Counted from the first letter of the stretch, positions 33,394-42,354 are shown. The stretch: 64,000 nt of DNA from JBCBTD01 sp039818825 (GCA_039818825.1 JBCBTD010000005.1:50054-114053); one strand, 5' to 3'. Notes: generated by a model not told the origin, from the letters alone. Translations and numbers: made by a program.

Positions 33394-33831
33394 TCAGCTC
33401 GCGGTCGCGCCAGGTCGCGGCGTCAACGACAGCACCGGCACCGCGAACATGAGCAGGAATGCCGTGTTCATGACCATGTTGAACCAGGCGCCGACCAGGA
33501 TCGAACCGGCGCCGTCGATGACGAACCAAACGAGCAAACTCGGCAGGATGATCGCCTTGCCGGCCGACGGCTCGTGGGCGAACACGCGGGTGGTGACGAG
33601 CCACGCCATGACACCCCAACCCGCCAGGACGCCGCCCGAAATCGCCGTCATCAGCCAAGCTGGGTCTGACGCGACGTTCTGCGCCCCGTCGACCGGCAAG
33701 AACGCGAGATCGACGAACCGGTGCAGCAACCCGGCCGTCGGCGTCCACAAAGTCGAAAACAACAAGAGACCGAACCCGATCACGACGAAGCAGGCGATCT
33801 CGAGCATCCTGATGCTGGCTTGATGAGACAT
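33394..33831 (-). CDS. Small four-helix membrane protein of unknown function
   Basis: This 145-residue protein has about four hydrophobic segments (near 9-30, 58-82, 92-112 and 115-135) and no recognised catalytic motif. The start at 33831 follows GGAGGAA closely. It is divergent from an XRE-type regulator across 134 bases that hold an inverted repeat, so the regulator probably controls it. Function unknown. Confidence 0.75.
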   Translation of the reverse strand: MSHQASIRMLEIACFVVIGFGLLLFSTLWTPTAGLLHRFVDLAFLPVDGAQNVASDPAWLMTAISGGVLAGWGVMAWLVTTRVFAHEPSAGKAIILPSLLVWFVIDGAGSILVGAWFNMVMNTAFLLMFAVPVLSLTPRPGATAS

Positions 33832-33892
33832 CGAAGTTCCTCCACCGCTGATGGCTGGCCAGGGTTCTCGAAGATTGCTCGGCGCCGGACAA

Positions 33893-33907
33893 TTACCCCG
33901 GAGGTAA
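33893..33907. promoter_or_regulatory. Inverted repeat between divergent membrane-protein and XRE genes
   Basis: TTACC, 5 bases, GGTAA forms a 5-base inverted repeat; the full 15 bases are almost symmetric. It is 62 bases from the membrane-protein start and 59 from the regulator start. A binding site for the XRE protein is a reasonable guess. Confidence 0.4.
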
Positions 33908-33965
33908 GCGCAGTCGGAGCGATCGCCGCTATGCTGGGAGGGCACGAAAGCGAAAGGGCCAAGAC

Positions 33966-34739
33966 ATGACCTGCGCCTTCGGCGTGGCGATGAAGGAGTG
34001 GCGGGCGCGGCGAAGGATGAGCCAGCTCGATCTCGGCCTGTCGGCCGAGGTCTCGCCACGCCACATCTCGTTCCTGGAAACCGGGCGCGCGCGGCCCAGC
34101 CGCACGATGGTGCTCCGGCTGTGCGACGAGCTCGAGGTGCCGCGCGCCGCCAGAAACCAGCTCCTGGCCGCCGCGGGGTTCGCCCATGCTTATGCCGAGC
34201 GCGCGCTCACCGAGACCGACATGCGACCGGTACGCCTGGCGGTCGACTGGATGCTGGAACGTCATGCCCCGTTCCCTGCCTTTGCCGTCGATCGTCACTG
34301 GAATCTGGTGGAGCTGAATCGCACCGCCGCGCAGCTCTTCTCCGGGCTGGGGCTTGGCCCCGGCGACAGCCTGATCGACGCCCTGGCCAGCAATCACCTG
34401 CTCCGCGAGGCGCTCGCGAATCTGGACGAGGTGCTGGCGCACGTGACCGCCCGACTGCGCACCGAGAGCGCTCATCTCGGTGGCGATCCCGTACTCGACG
34501 CGGGCATAGCCGCGCTTGGCGACGGCACGTCCAGAACCCATCCGGACGCTGCGCCGGCGTTCTCGGCGTTCGTGCCGACGCGCTATCGCCTCGACGACGC
34601 GACCCTGTCGCTGTTCTCCACCGTTGCCCAGTTCGGCGCCACCGACGACATCGCTTTGTCCGAACTCAAGATCGAGATGCTGTTCCCGGCCGACGAACCA
34701 TCGAGACGTCTGCTCGTTGCGATGGCGGAAAGCTCATGA
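33966..34739 (+). CDS. XRE-family regulator with MmyB-like ligand domain
   Basis: This 257-residue protein has an N-terminal XRE HTH (WRARRRMSQLDLGLSAEVS, then HISFLETGRARPS) and a C-terminal MmyB-like domain with FPAFAVDRHWNLVELNRTA and the phrase FSTVAQFGATDDIALSELK. MmyB-type domains have a PAS-like fold and can bind small hydrophobic ligands. It likely controls the divergent membrane-protein gene. The ATG at 33966 is preceded by AAAGGG. Confidence 0.9.
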   Translation: MTCAFGVAMKEWRARRRMSQLDLGLSAEVSPRHISFLETGRARPSRTMVLRLCDELEVPRAARNQLLAAAGFAHAYAERALTETDMRPVRLAVDWMLERHAPFPAFAVDRHWNLVELNRTAAQLFSGLGLGPGDSLIDALASNHLLREALANLDEVLAHVTARLRTESAHLGGDPVLDAGIAALGDGTSRTHPDAAPAFSAFVPTRYRLDDATLSLFSTVAQFGATDDIALSELKIEMLFPADEPSRRLLVAMAESS

Positions 34740-34787
34740 CGGCGCACGTTGCGTTCGATCGGTCTCTGACCGCGACGCCCTGCCAGC

Positions 34788-35564
34788 TCAGCCGCAAGCG
34801 GTAGCGCCGAGCAACTCGAGGTCATCGAGATGCGCACGCAAGGCGAAGTCGCCGTAGTCCAGCTCGATCCGTTGCATGATGCCGCGGTCCGTCAAGTCGA
34901 ACCGCAACTCGAAGACCGGCAGATCGGCGCCGCTGTCGCCGGGTGTGTGGTACGCGAGCGCCATCGGCCACGCCTTGGCGCCGGCATCACCCTCGATCGC
35001 CGTGGGCTCGCCGACGACGGCCGTGACCGCGGAGAACGCTTCGTCGAGCTGCCCGGCGCCGTCGAACACGGTGTAGGTCACCAACCGGTCGCCGGCCGCG
35101 GCCTGGCCCAGCAGACGTGACATGTGCTCCGAGGGGAACACCGTCTCCTCCGGCAGCATGAGCTCGGTCTCCTCCGGTTCGCTGTAGATCGCCCTCACCT
35201 GATCGCCGACGCGTATCGCCTCGCCACGAACGTCGTCGAAAATCTCGCCGTCCATGTAGCTGCGCATGACGAATTGCAGCGCGGAGCCATCGGCGGCTTC
35301 GAAGCTGGAGAAGCGGACGTCGTGGGTCAGAGTCCCGCCGGTTTCGGTCAGCGCAACGAACGACAGCCGCTGCTGTGTGACGAAACCCTCGCAGGCGTCA
35401 CGCCACTCGAGGGCCAACCCACCCTTGGCGTCGACCAGCCCGCCGCCCGCTTCGGCCAAGCTCAGCAGATAGAATGCGCGGTGCGATGCCAGTGCTGCAC
35501 CGGCGACGCCGTCGGCCGGCAACATCAAAGCCGCAACCATCGCGACACGACAAATGGTCTTCAA
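34788..35564 (-). CDS. EipB-like envelope integrity protein (DUF1849)
   Basis: This 258-residue protein has an N-terminal signal peptide (about 1-26) and the DUF1849 marks LASHRAFYLLSL, GGLALEWRDACEGF and MRSYMDGE. EipB of Brucella is a periplasmic beta-spiral protein needed for cell-envelope integrity. A Cys in DACEGF and one at the very C-terminus (TACG) could form its conserved disulfide. The start is TTG at 35564, supported by AAGGAG 5 bases upstream. Confidence 0.88.
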   Translation of the reverse strand: MKTICRVAMVAALMLPADGVAGAALASHRAFYLLSLAEAGGGLVDAKGGLALEWRDACEGFVTQQRLSFVALTETGGTLTHDVRFSSFEAADGSALQFVMRSYMDGEIFDDVRGEAIRVGDQVRAIYSEPEETELMLPEETVFPSEHMSRLLGQAAAGDRLVTYTVFDGAGQLDEAFSAVTAVVGEPTAIEGDAGAKAWPMALAYHTPGDSGADLPVFELRFDLTDRGIMQRIELDYGDFALRAHLDDLELLGATACG

Positions 35565-35676
35565 ATCAACTCCTTCCCGATGCCCGACCGAACGACGGCG
35601 CCTAGCGCAATCGTCCGCCCTGCGTTACGCCGCTCCCGCGTACAACCGCACGGTCAACGCCGAAAGGACAATGGTC

Positions 35677-36645
35677 ATGGCAGGCACACGTCCCACCATC
35701 TTCGTGACCAGACGGTTACCGCCGGCCGTGACCGAACGATTGATCGCCGACTACGACGCCCGTCTGAACGACGACGATCGGCCGTTGAACGACGACGAAG
35801 TCGCAGCCGGTCTTGCCGATGCCGACGGCATCATCACGGCGTCGCCTATGAAATGGGACGCAGCACGTATCGCCGCTCTTCCCAAACGCGTGACGATTTT
35901 GACGACCTTCTCCGTCGGCTACGAACACATCGACCTCGAGGCCGCCAAGGCCCGCGGTCTCCGCGTCGGCAACACGCCCGACGTGTTGACCGAGGCCGTC
36001 GCCGACATCGCCATGCTCTGCCTCCTTGGCGCCGCGCGCAGGGTCGTCGAAGCAACGTCGACGCTTCGCGGCGGCCGGTGGACCGGCTTCCACACCACCC
36101 AGTTCGTCGGGATGGAGTTGCACGGGCGCAAACTCGGGATCGTCGGCATGGGCCGCATCGGTCGCGCCATCGCCCGTCGCGCCCGCGGCTTCGGCTTGGC
36201 GGTGCACTACCACAACCGTCACCGCTTGCCGGCCGACGAGGAGCAGGGCGCCGTCTTCCACGACCGGCTCGATTCGCTGCTACCCGAAGTCGACGCCGTG
36301 TCGCTGAGCTGCCCGGCAACGCCCGAGACCAAGCTCATGGTCGACGGCGAGTTCCTCGCGCAGATGAAACCGGGGTCGATCCTGGTCAACACCGCCCGCG
36401 GCGCTCTCGTCGACGAGACGGCGCTCAAGGTCGCGCTGGCGAGCGGTCACCTGTTCGCTGCGGGCCTCGACGTGTTCCACGACGAGCCGAACGTCGATCC
36501 GGGCCTTCTGGCACTCGACAGCGTGTTTGCCTTGCCGCACATCGGCAGCGCCACGGTCGACACGCGCAACGCGATGGGCTTTTGCTGCCTCGACAATCTC
36601 GACGCCCATTTCGCCGGCCGCCCGCTGCCGTTCGGCCTGGTCTGA
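35677..36645 (+). CDS. D-2-hydroxyacid dehydrogenase (glyoxylate/hydroxypyruvate reductase-like)
   Basis: This 322-residue NAD(P)-dependent enzyme has the nucleotide motif GIVGMGRIGRAIARRA, TTFSVGYEHID with the substrate-binding region, the catalytic Arg in VNTARGALVDE, Glu in GLDVFHDEPNVD and His in LPHIGSATVDTR. The start at 35677 was preferred over ATG 35671 because AAAGGA is then 8 bases away. The closest families are glyoxylate, hydroxypyruvate or glycerate dehydrogenases. It is divergent from the EipB-like gene. Confidence 0.92.
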   Translation: MAGTRPTIFVTRRLPPAVTERLIADYDARLNDDDRPLNDDEVAAGLADADGIITASPMKWDAARIAALPKRVTILTTFSVGYEHIDLEAAKARGLRVGNTPDVLTEAVADIAMLCLLGAARRVVEATSTLRGGRWTGFHTTQFVGMELHGRKLGIVGMGRIGRAIARRARGFGLAVHYHNRHRLPADEEQGAVFHDRLDSLLPEVDAVSLSCPATPETKLMVDGEFLAQMKPGSILVNTARGALVDETALKVALASGHLFAAGLDVFHDEPNVDPGLLALDSVFALPHIGSATVDTRNAMGFCCLDNLDAHFAGRPLPFGLV

Positions 36646-36663
36646 CGCCGCGCGTCGGCAACG

Positions 36664-37485
36664 TCACGGCTGGCGTTGGCTGCGCGCCGTCGACAGCAAA
36701 GTGATCGTGCTAGCGACCGGCCGTGGCTCCTGGTCGTAGGCCATGGCCACCGCCGGCTCGACCAGCGCCAGGCGCAGGCGACGGCAGACCTCGGCGCTCG
36801 CCCCACCACGCACGACGGCGTCGAGCGCATCGAAGACGAGGTGACGGTCCTCGCCCGGCCGGGCCGCGGAACAGACGAAGGGTGGCGCCAAGCCTGGATC
36901 GGTTTCGGCGAGATAGCGAAGGCCCAGCGCTGCCGCGGGCAGATGCTCGCGCACCAGCGCCCACGAGACGCAGTCGAGCACGGCGTAGTCGGCCGCGCGG
37001 GTCCGGACCAGGCTCAGGCTCTCGATCGCACCGCCGCTGATCATGACCCGGCCGAAGAACTCCGCCGGATCGACGACGCCGGCGACCCACGCCTTGAACA
37101 GCCGCCACGACCCGAGCCGATCGAGACCTTCCACGGCTGCGACGCGCAGCTCCAGATCCGTCCAGGCCCGCGCCAGGTCCTCGTCGCGCACCACGACCAC
37201 GGCGCGATAGAGCGGGCCGACGCAGCCCTCGACGTCGTAGTGTGGTGCTGCCACCGGCGAGAGGCTCGACGGGAACACCTGGGCGAAGCGATAGGCGTCG
37301 AGCTGGCCGAGCAGGACTGCCGGATGCGTCCAGAGCCGCCGCTCGTCGATCGGCCGCGTCAGCTTGGACGGCAGTCCGGCCATCCCTCGCTGCTCGAGTT
37401 CGCCTTTGACCGCCAACCACAACGCATCCTGCGCCGGCCGCAGAAACGGCAGATCGAAGGCTGCGAGAGCGGCGATCGCGTGCAT
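36664..37485 (-). CDS. PhnD-like periplasmic-binding-fold protein without signal peptide
   Basis: This 273-residue protein matches the phosphate/phosphonate-binding PhnD-like family (PF12974 type): LWTHPAVLLGQLDAYRF, YDVEGCVGPLYRAVVVV, FFGRVMISGGAIESL and ADYAVLDCVSWALV. It lacks a signal peptide and has no ABC permease or ATPase gene beside it, so it is probably a cytoplasmic or regulatory ligand-binding protein. It starts 13 bases after the nucleosidase gene on the same strand. The ligand is unknown. Confidence 0.75.
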   Translation of the reverse strand: MHAIAALAAFDLPFLRPAQDALWLAVKGELEQRGMAGLPSKLTRPIDERRLWTHPAVLLGQLDAYRFAQVFPSSLSPVAAPHYDVEGCVGPLYRAVVVVRDEDLARAWTDLELRVAAVEGLDRLGSWRLFKAWVAGVVDPAEFFGRVMISGGAIESLSLVRTRAADYAVLDCVSWALVREHLPAAALGLRYLAETDPGLAPPFVCSAARPGEDRHLVFDALDAVVRGGASAEVCRRLRLALVEPAVAMAYDQEPRPVASTITLLSTARSQRQP

Positions 37486-37498
37486 GGCGCCCGCTCGC

Positions 37499-38251
37499 TC
37501 AGAGTGCCGGAAGGAGGCGCTTGAGGATCACCGCCGACGTCGCCGCCACTTCGTCGACGAACGCCGTGAAGTCCATCCGCGAGCTGGCGCCGGCTAGGTC
37601 GCTCAAGGCGCGAATGTCCAGCCAGTCGACGCCCAGCACGGCGCCGACCTGGCCGAGCGCGCCACCTTCCATCTCGACCGCATGCGCCTTGAACCGCCCG
37701 TGCAGCCGTTCGCGGGTCGCCTCGCAATGGACGTACTGGTCGCCACTGACGATCGTCCCGAAGACGATCTGCGGCGGCCGCCCCTCGCCACCCGCCGCGG
37801 ACGACAGGGGCGGCAGGCCGAGATCAGCCAGCGCCGCCCTGGTCCTCGCCACCAAGCCCGCGGAACTGTGATAGCCGAACGCATCGGTCGGATTGAAGAA
37901 CGGCACGTGGCCCGCCTGATAGGGCTGCAGTTCGCCATTCTCGATCACTCCGGCGTCGTGCTGGAAAGTGTGGATGCCGACCACCACGTCACCGATCGCC
38001 AAGGCCGGATCGAGGCCGCCGGCGACCCCAGAGAACAGGATCGTCCGGCAGCCGAACCGTTCGGCCAGCAAAATCGCCACCATCGCCGTATTGACCTTGC
38101 CGACGCCGGCCTGGACGAGCACGACGTCGCGACTCTCCAAGCGGCCGCGCGAGAACATCAGCGGTCCGACGTGCTCTTCACGAACGTCCACCATCGCTTC
38201 GTGCAGATGACGCCATTCGGGCGGGATGGCGCAGAGCAAACCGATCGACAT
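37499..38251 (-). CDS. MTA/SAH-type nucleosidase
   Basis: This 250-residue protein belongs to the purine nucleoside phosphorylase/MTA-SAH nucleosidase superfamily: LFSGVAGGLDPALAIGDVV, VFGTIVSGDQYVH, AVEMEGGALGQV with the ribose-binding Met-Glu, and RALSDLAG with the catalytic Asp. It would hydrolyse methylthioadenosine or S-adenosylhomocysteine. The start at 38251 was chosen over ATG 38266; neither has a strong ribosome site. A futalosine hydrolase role cannot be excluded, but no menaquinone genes are near. Confidence 0.85.
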   Translation of the reverse strand: MSIGLLCAIPPEWRHLHEAMVDVREEHVGPLMFSRGRLESRDVVLVQAGVGKVNTAMVAILLAERFGCRTILFSGVAGGLDPALAIGDVVVGIHTFQHDAGVIENGELQPYQAGHVPFFNPTDAFGYHSSAGLVARTRAALADLGLPPLSSAAGGEGRPPQIVFGTIVSGDQYVHCEATRERLHGRFKAHAVEMEGGALGQVGAVLGVDWLDIRALSDLAGASSRMDFTAFVDEVAATSAVILKRLLPAL

Positions 38252-38433
38252 TGCCGACGATCCCATGCGAACAAGCGGAGACGAGTCGGCTGGCAAACAC
38301 CGACTTGGATAGCCTGCGGCAGTGCGAAAGGAACCGCAACCGTGGATCGGACCCTCGGCGGCCTGGACCATCTGCCCAGCCGCGACGTGACGAAGCCGCG
38401 GAGCGCGAGCACCGCCGGCCAACTGCAACGCCC

Positions 38434-39468
38434 ATGACCAAGCCGCCGACGCCGGCGCCGCGCTTCGGCCCTGACACCCCCGCTCTCGGCGCCCCGCTCG
38501 AGATCGAACCGGGCATCTGGTGGCTCCGGTTTCCGCTGCCTTTCGCCCTCGATCACGTCAATCTGTGGGCACTCGACGACGGCGACGGTTGGACTCTGAT
38601 CGACACGGGCTTCGGCAACGAAGCGACCCGGGACTTGTGGCTGGCGCTGCTCGACGGGTTCCTGGCGACAAAGCCCGTCCACCGGCTCGTGGTCACCCAT
38701 TTCCACCCGGACCATGTCGGCCAGGCCGGGTGGCTAGCAGCGCGGACGGGCGCCGAGGTTTGGATGCCACAGACCGAATGGCTGACCGCCCGGCTCTTGT
38801 TCCTCGACGACGGCGCGGACGCACTCGCGACCGCCATGCAGTTCTACCGCCAGGCCGGCCTCGAACCCTCGATGCTCGATGCGATGGGGCGGGAGGGCAA
38901 CGTCTATCCCCGCCGCATCGTAGCGCCGCCGCGTGCCTTCCGGCCGCTCGTCGACGGGGCGCGGCTGGTCATGGGCCAGCGGAGCTGGGCCGTGCGCATG
39001 GGCCGTGGCCACGCCCCCGAACAGGCGACCTTCTGGTGCGAGGCGGAGGCGCTGTGGATCGCCGCCGACCAGGTCTTGCCGCGGATCAGCCCGAACGTAG
39101 CGGTCTGGCCGGGCGCCGACCGCGCCGACCCGCTCGCCCTCTTCCTCGACAGTTGCCGGACGTTCCAGGCGCTGCCGGCGACGACGCGGGTGCTGCCGTC
39201 ACATGATTGGCCGTTCGTCGATCTGCCGAGCCGGATCGAAGCGTTGGTCCGCCACCACGACGAGCGGCTCGACCAATGCCTCGACGCGCTCCGGAGCGGC
39301 GGGACGGCGACGGCGGCGCTGCGGCGGCTCTTCCCCAAGGTCACCGACACGCACCAGCTCCGCTTCGCGCTCGGCGAGACCTTGGCCCACCTCAATCGCC
39401 TCGTGGCACTGGGCCGTCTGGCGCGGATCGACGACGGCGACGTCTGGCACTTCGTCGAGGCCGGTTGA
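38434..39468 (+). CDS. Metallo-beta-lactamase-fold hydrolase
   Basis: This 344-residue protein has the metal motif THFHPDHVGQAG (HxHxDH type), LIDTGFGNEAT ahead of it and MGRGHAPEQATFW with a further metal His, then SHDWPFVDLP. A C-terminal helical domain (from about residue 265) resembles that of glyoxalase-II-like or LACTB2-like family members. The hydrolysed substrate, a thioester, lactone or phosphoester, is unknown. It is divergent from the nucleosidase gene and 24 bases upstream of the HugZ-like gene. Confidence 0.85.
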   Translation: MTKPPTPAPRFGPDTPALGAPLEIEPGIWWLRFPLPFALDHVNLWALDDGDGWTLIDTGFGNEATRDLWLALLDGFLATKPVHRLVVTHFHPDHVGQAGWLAARTGAEVWMPQTEWLTARLLFLDDGADALATAMQFYRQAGLEPSMLDAMGREGNVYPRRIVAPPRAFRPLVDGARLVMGQRSWAVRMGRGHAPEQATFWCEAEALWIAADQVLPRISPNVAVWPGADRADPLALFLDSCRTFQALPATTRVLPSHDWPFVDLPSRIEALVRHHDERLDQCLDALRSGGTATAALRRLFPKVTDTHQLRFALGETLAHLNRLVALGRLARIDDGDVWHFVEAG

Positions 39469-39492
39469 CGCCCCGGAGAGAACGCCACAGTC

Positions 39493-40263
39493 ATGGCCTC
39501 CATGGATGAGCCGCACCTTCCGGCCGAACGGGTCGACGCCCCGGCGCTGGCGCGTAGGCTGCTGCGAACGGCGCCGATGGCGTCGCTCGCCACGCGGGCG
39601 GACGACCGTGACGGCTGGCCCTACACCTCGCTCGTGGCCTTTGCCACCGGCCACGACGGCACGCCCGTCATGCTGCTCTCCGACCTCGCCGACCACACTC
39701 GGCACCTGACGGCCGACGACCGCGCGTCGCTGCTGTTGGACGGCACGGGTGATCTAGCCAACCGCATGGCCGGCGAACGGATGACACTGTTGGGGCGGAT
39801 CACGCGGCTGCCGCCAGCGGACTCCGAGCCGCTCCGCCGCCGCTACCTGGCGCGGCACCCGGCTGCTCGGGCCTACGAAGGCTTCGGCGACTTCGCCTAC
39901 TGGCAGATGCGGATCGAGCGCGCCCGCGTGATCGGCGGGTTCGCCAAGGCCAGTTGGCTGGAAGCCGACGCGTTCATGCCGAGCTTGCCGGACCGCTACA
40001 CGATCGATGCCGCGGAAGCGGACATCCTCGAACACATGAACAGAGACCACCTCGACGCGATCCAGCTCTACGCCAACCAGATCGCCGGCCAGCCCGGCAC
40101 CGGCTGGCGGCTGACCGGCGTGGACGTCGACGGTATCGACCTCCGCCGCGGCGGTCACACCGCACGGATCGCCTTCGACCGGGAGGTCATCGATGCCGCC
40201 ATGGCCAAGGACTCCTTGATCGCCCTGGTCGCCGGCGCCCGCACCGCGCTGCCGAGCAGCTGA
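39493..40263 (+). CDS. HugZ-like heme-utilisation/PNPOx-fold protein
   Basis: This 256-residue protein has an N-terminal pyridoxamine-phosphate-oxidase-like split barrel (LRTAPMASLATRA, GWPYTSLVAFA, LLSDLADHTRH) and a C-terminal DUF2470 domain with ILEHMNRDHLDAIQLYA. That pair is the HugZ architecture, whose members bind or cleave heme. It starts at 39493 after GAGAGAA and lies 6 bases before cobU, in a cluster with hemN, so a tetrapyrrole-related role is plausible. Confidence 0.85.
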   Translation: MASMDEPHLPAERVDAPALARRLLRTAPMASLATRADDRDGWPYTSLVAFATGHDGTPVMLLSDLADHTRHLTADDRASLLLDGTGDLANRMAGERMTLLGRITRLPPADSEPLRRRYLARHPAARAYEGFGDFAYWQMRIERARVIGGFAKASWLEADAFMPSLPDRYTIDAAEADILEHMNRDHLDAIQLYANQIAGQPGTGWRLTGVDVDGIDLRRGGHTARIAFDREVIDAAMAKDSLIALVAGARTALPSS

Positions 40264-40269
40264 GCGGCC

Positions 40270-40839
40270 GTGCCCTCATCGCGCATCGTCGTCTCCAGCG
40301 AGCCGTCACCGCCCTTGGTGCTGGTGCTCGGCGGCCAGCGTTCGGGGAAAAGCCGGTGGGCCGAAGCGCGGACCGTGGCCGCTGGCGGCAGCCCCGTCTA
40401 CATCGCGACCGCCGAAGCCAAGGACGACGAGATGGCGGCCCGGATCGCCGCCCATCGCGCCCGTCGCGGTGGGGCTTGGCGCGTGGTCGAAGAACCGCTC
40501 GAGCTGGCAGCGGCGATCGCCGCTGAGAGCGCACCACGGCAACCGTTGCTCGTCGATTGCCTGACCTTGTGGCTCACCAACCTGCTGATGGCCGAACGCG
40601 CCGTCGCCCCAGCCGTCGAGGACCTGACCTCGGCGCTCGAGACGCGCCGTGGCGCCGTGGTCCTGGTGTCGAACGACGTCGGCTCGGGCGTCGTGCCGAT
40701 CAACCCGCTGGCACGGCGCTTCGTCGACGAGGCCGGCCTGCTCCACCAGCGGATCGCAGCCGCGGCCACCGAAGCCGTTTCGATGGTCGCCGGTCTGCCG
40801 CTGGTACTGAAAGGTCACTCGCCCAACCTCCAAGATTGA
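40270..40839 (+). CDS. cobU: Adenosylcobinamide kinase/guanylyltransferase (CobU/CobP)
   Basis: This 189-residue bifunctional enzyme phosphorylates adenosylcobinamide and transfers GMP to it, in nucleotide-loop assembly. The P-loop GGQRSGKSRWAE, YIATAEAKDDEM, VDCLTLWLTNLL and VSNDVGSGVVP are family marks. The start is GTG at 40270, 6 bases after the HugZ-like gene. Its stop lies within a possible FNR-type box ahead of hemN. Confidence 0.95.
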   Translation: MPSSRIVVSSEPSPPLVLVLGGQRSGKSRWAEARTVAAGGSPVYIATAEAKDDEMAARIAAHRARRGGAWRVVEEPLELAAAIAAESAPRQPLLVDCLTLWLTNLLMAERAVAPAVEDLTSALETRRGAVVLVSNDVGSGVVPINPLARRFVDEAGLLHQRIAAAATEAVSMVAGLPLVLKGHSPNLQD

Positions 40840-40849
40840 GCCAAATCAA
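40836..40849. promoter_or_regulatory. FNR/FixK-type box upstream of hemN
   Basis: TTGAG-CCAA-ATCAA matches the FNR/Anr/FixK consensus TTGAT-N4-ATCAA at nine of ten positions. It overlaps the cobU stop and lies 65 bases before hemN, whose product works without oxygen. Oxygen-responsive control of hemN and the genes behind it is likely by family knowledge. Confidence 0.65.
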
Positions 40850-40914
40850 GGCTGGTGAGTGGGCCGGGTGGCAGTGGACGTCATTCGGGCAATCTCTTGA
40901 GAAAGGCTGGGGGG

Positions 40915-42270
40915 ATGGCCACGTCGACGCGCCTGGCGTTGCAGTACGGTGACCAGAAGGTGCCACGGTACACCAGCTACCCGACGGCACCTCATTTCCA
41001 CGCGGTGAGTGCCCCTACCTATCGCAACTGGCTCAAGGGGCTGACTGCAGACGCGCGCCTGTCGCTCTACGTGCACGTGCCGTTCTGCAAGGAGCTCTGC
41101 TGGTACTGCGGGTGCGCGACCACGGTCACCCAGAAGACGACGCGGCTGCGCGCCTACGTCGACCTGCTGCTGCGCGAGATCGACCTCTTGGCCGACGCCG
41201 TCCCAGCCGGCCCGGAGGTGTGCCACCTCCACTTCGGCGGCGGCACGCCGTCGGCCGTGGGACCAGCTGGCGTCGAGGAGATCCTGGCGAAGCTGCGCGC
41301 GTCGTTCCCGTTCGAGGATGGCGCAGAGCTGGCGATGGAACTCGACCCGCGGACCGTCGACGACGAACTGATCGCGGCGCTCGCCAGGGGCGGCATCACT
41401 CGGGCGAGCCTCGGCGTCCAGTCGCTCGACGAGCGCGTCCAGAAGGCGATCAATCGGGTCCAACCTTTCGCCGTGACCGCGCAGGTGGCGACGAGCTTGC
41501 GCGCCCAGGGCATCCGCGGCCTCAACCTCGATCTGCTCTACGGCCTGCCCTACCAGTCCGAAGCGAGCTGCCGCGACGACGCGAAGCGCGTGTTGGCGCT
41601 CGAGCCCGATCGCCTGTCGGTGTTCGGCTACGCCCACGTGCCGCAGATGCGCCGGCATCAGCTTCTCCTGCCTGAGAACGAGCTGCCGGACGGTCTGGAA
41701 CGCGCGGCGCAGTTCGAGGCGATCGCTGACGCCCTGGACGAGGCCGGCTACGTCCGTATCGGCCTCGACCACTTCGCCCGGCCCGACGATTCGATGGCGG
41801 TCGCGGTCGCGGACGGCAGCCTTCACCGCAATTTCCAAGGCTACACGACCGACCCCGCCGACGCGCTGCTCGGCCTCGGCACCACAGCCATCGGCTCGCT
41901 GCCGGACGGCTACGCCCAGAACCACGCCCACATGACCGACTACCGCAAGGCGGTGATGGCCGGCGAGCTGCCGGTCTCCCGTGGCCGGCCGATCGACAGC
42001 GACGACCGCGCCAGACGGCGGATCATCGAGCGGCTGATGTGCAACGGCACCGTCGATCTGGCCGTGGTCGCCGACGAGATCGGCGTCGACGTCGGCACCT
42101 TGGCGCCGGATGCTGCACGGTTGCAGCCGCTGGTCGCCGACGGCGTGGTCGAGACCGACGGCCGCCACTACCGGGTCGATCCGGAGCATTGGTCGCTGCT
42201 GCGGCTGGCGGCGGCAGCGTTCGACCGCTATCTCGATCGAGGCGCCGATCGTCACAGCCGCGCGGTCTGA
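40915..42270 (+). CDS. hemN: Oxygen-independent coproporphyrinogen III oxidase
   Basis: This 451-residue radical SAM enzyme has the cluster motif PFCKELCWYCGC (CxxxCxxC plus the extra Cys seen in HemN), HFGGGTPSAV, SLGVQSLDERVQKAINR and LNLDLLYGLPYQ. It decarboxylates coproporphyrinogen III to protoporphyrinogen IX without oxygen. The N-terminal VPRYTSYPTAPHF is typical of true HemN and not of HemW. It is preceded by an FNR-type box and followed by cobN. Confidence 0.95.
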   Translation: MATSTRLALQYGDQKVPRYTSYPTAPHFHAVSAPTYRNWLKGLTADARLSLYVHVPFCKELCWYCGCATTVTQKTTRLRAYVDLLLREIDLLADAVPAGPEVCHLHFGGGTPSAVGPAGVEEILAKLRASFPFEDGAELAMELDPRTVDDELIAALARGGITRASLGVQSLDERVQKAINRVQPFAVTAQVATSLRAQGIRGLNLDLLYGLPYQSEASCRDDAKRVLALEPDRLSVFGYAHVPQMRRHQLLLPENELPDGLERAAQFEAIADALDEAGYVRIGLDHFARPDDSMAVAVADGSLHRNFQGYTTDPADALLGLGTTAIGSLPDGYAQNHAHMTDYRKAVMAGELPVSRGRPIDSDDRARRRIIERLMCNGTVDLAVVADEIGVDVGTLAPDAARLQPLVADGVVETDGRHYRVDPEHWSLLRLAAAAFDRYLDRGADRHSRAV

Positions 42271-42283
42271 CCATCGGTCGACA

Positions 42284-42317
42284 CGGGTGAGCCGGCGGGC
42301 GCCATGGGCCTCACCCG
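42284..42317 (+). other. Stem-loop between hemN and cobN
   Basis: CGGGTGAG (42284-42291) and CTCACCCG (42310-42317) form a perfect 8-base stem with an 18-base GC-rich loop, 13 bases after the hemN stop and 37 before the cobN start. No T-run follows. It may be an attenuator, an mRNA-stability element or chance; no cobalamin-riboswitch core was recognised. Confidence 0.45.
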
Positions 42318-42354
42318 CGGCTGACCCCAGCCGGCGACACGGAACCGGAGACCG

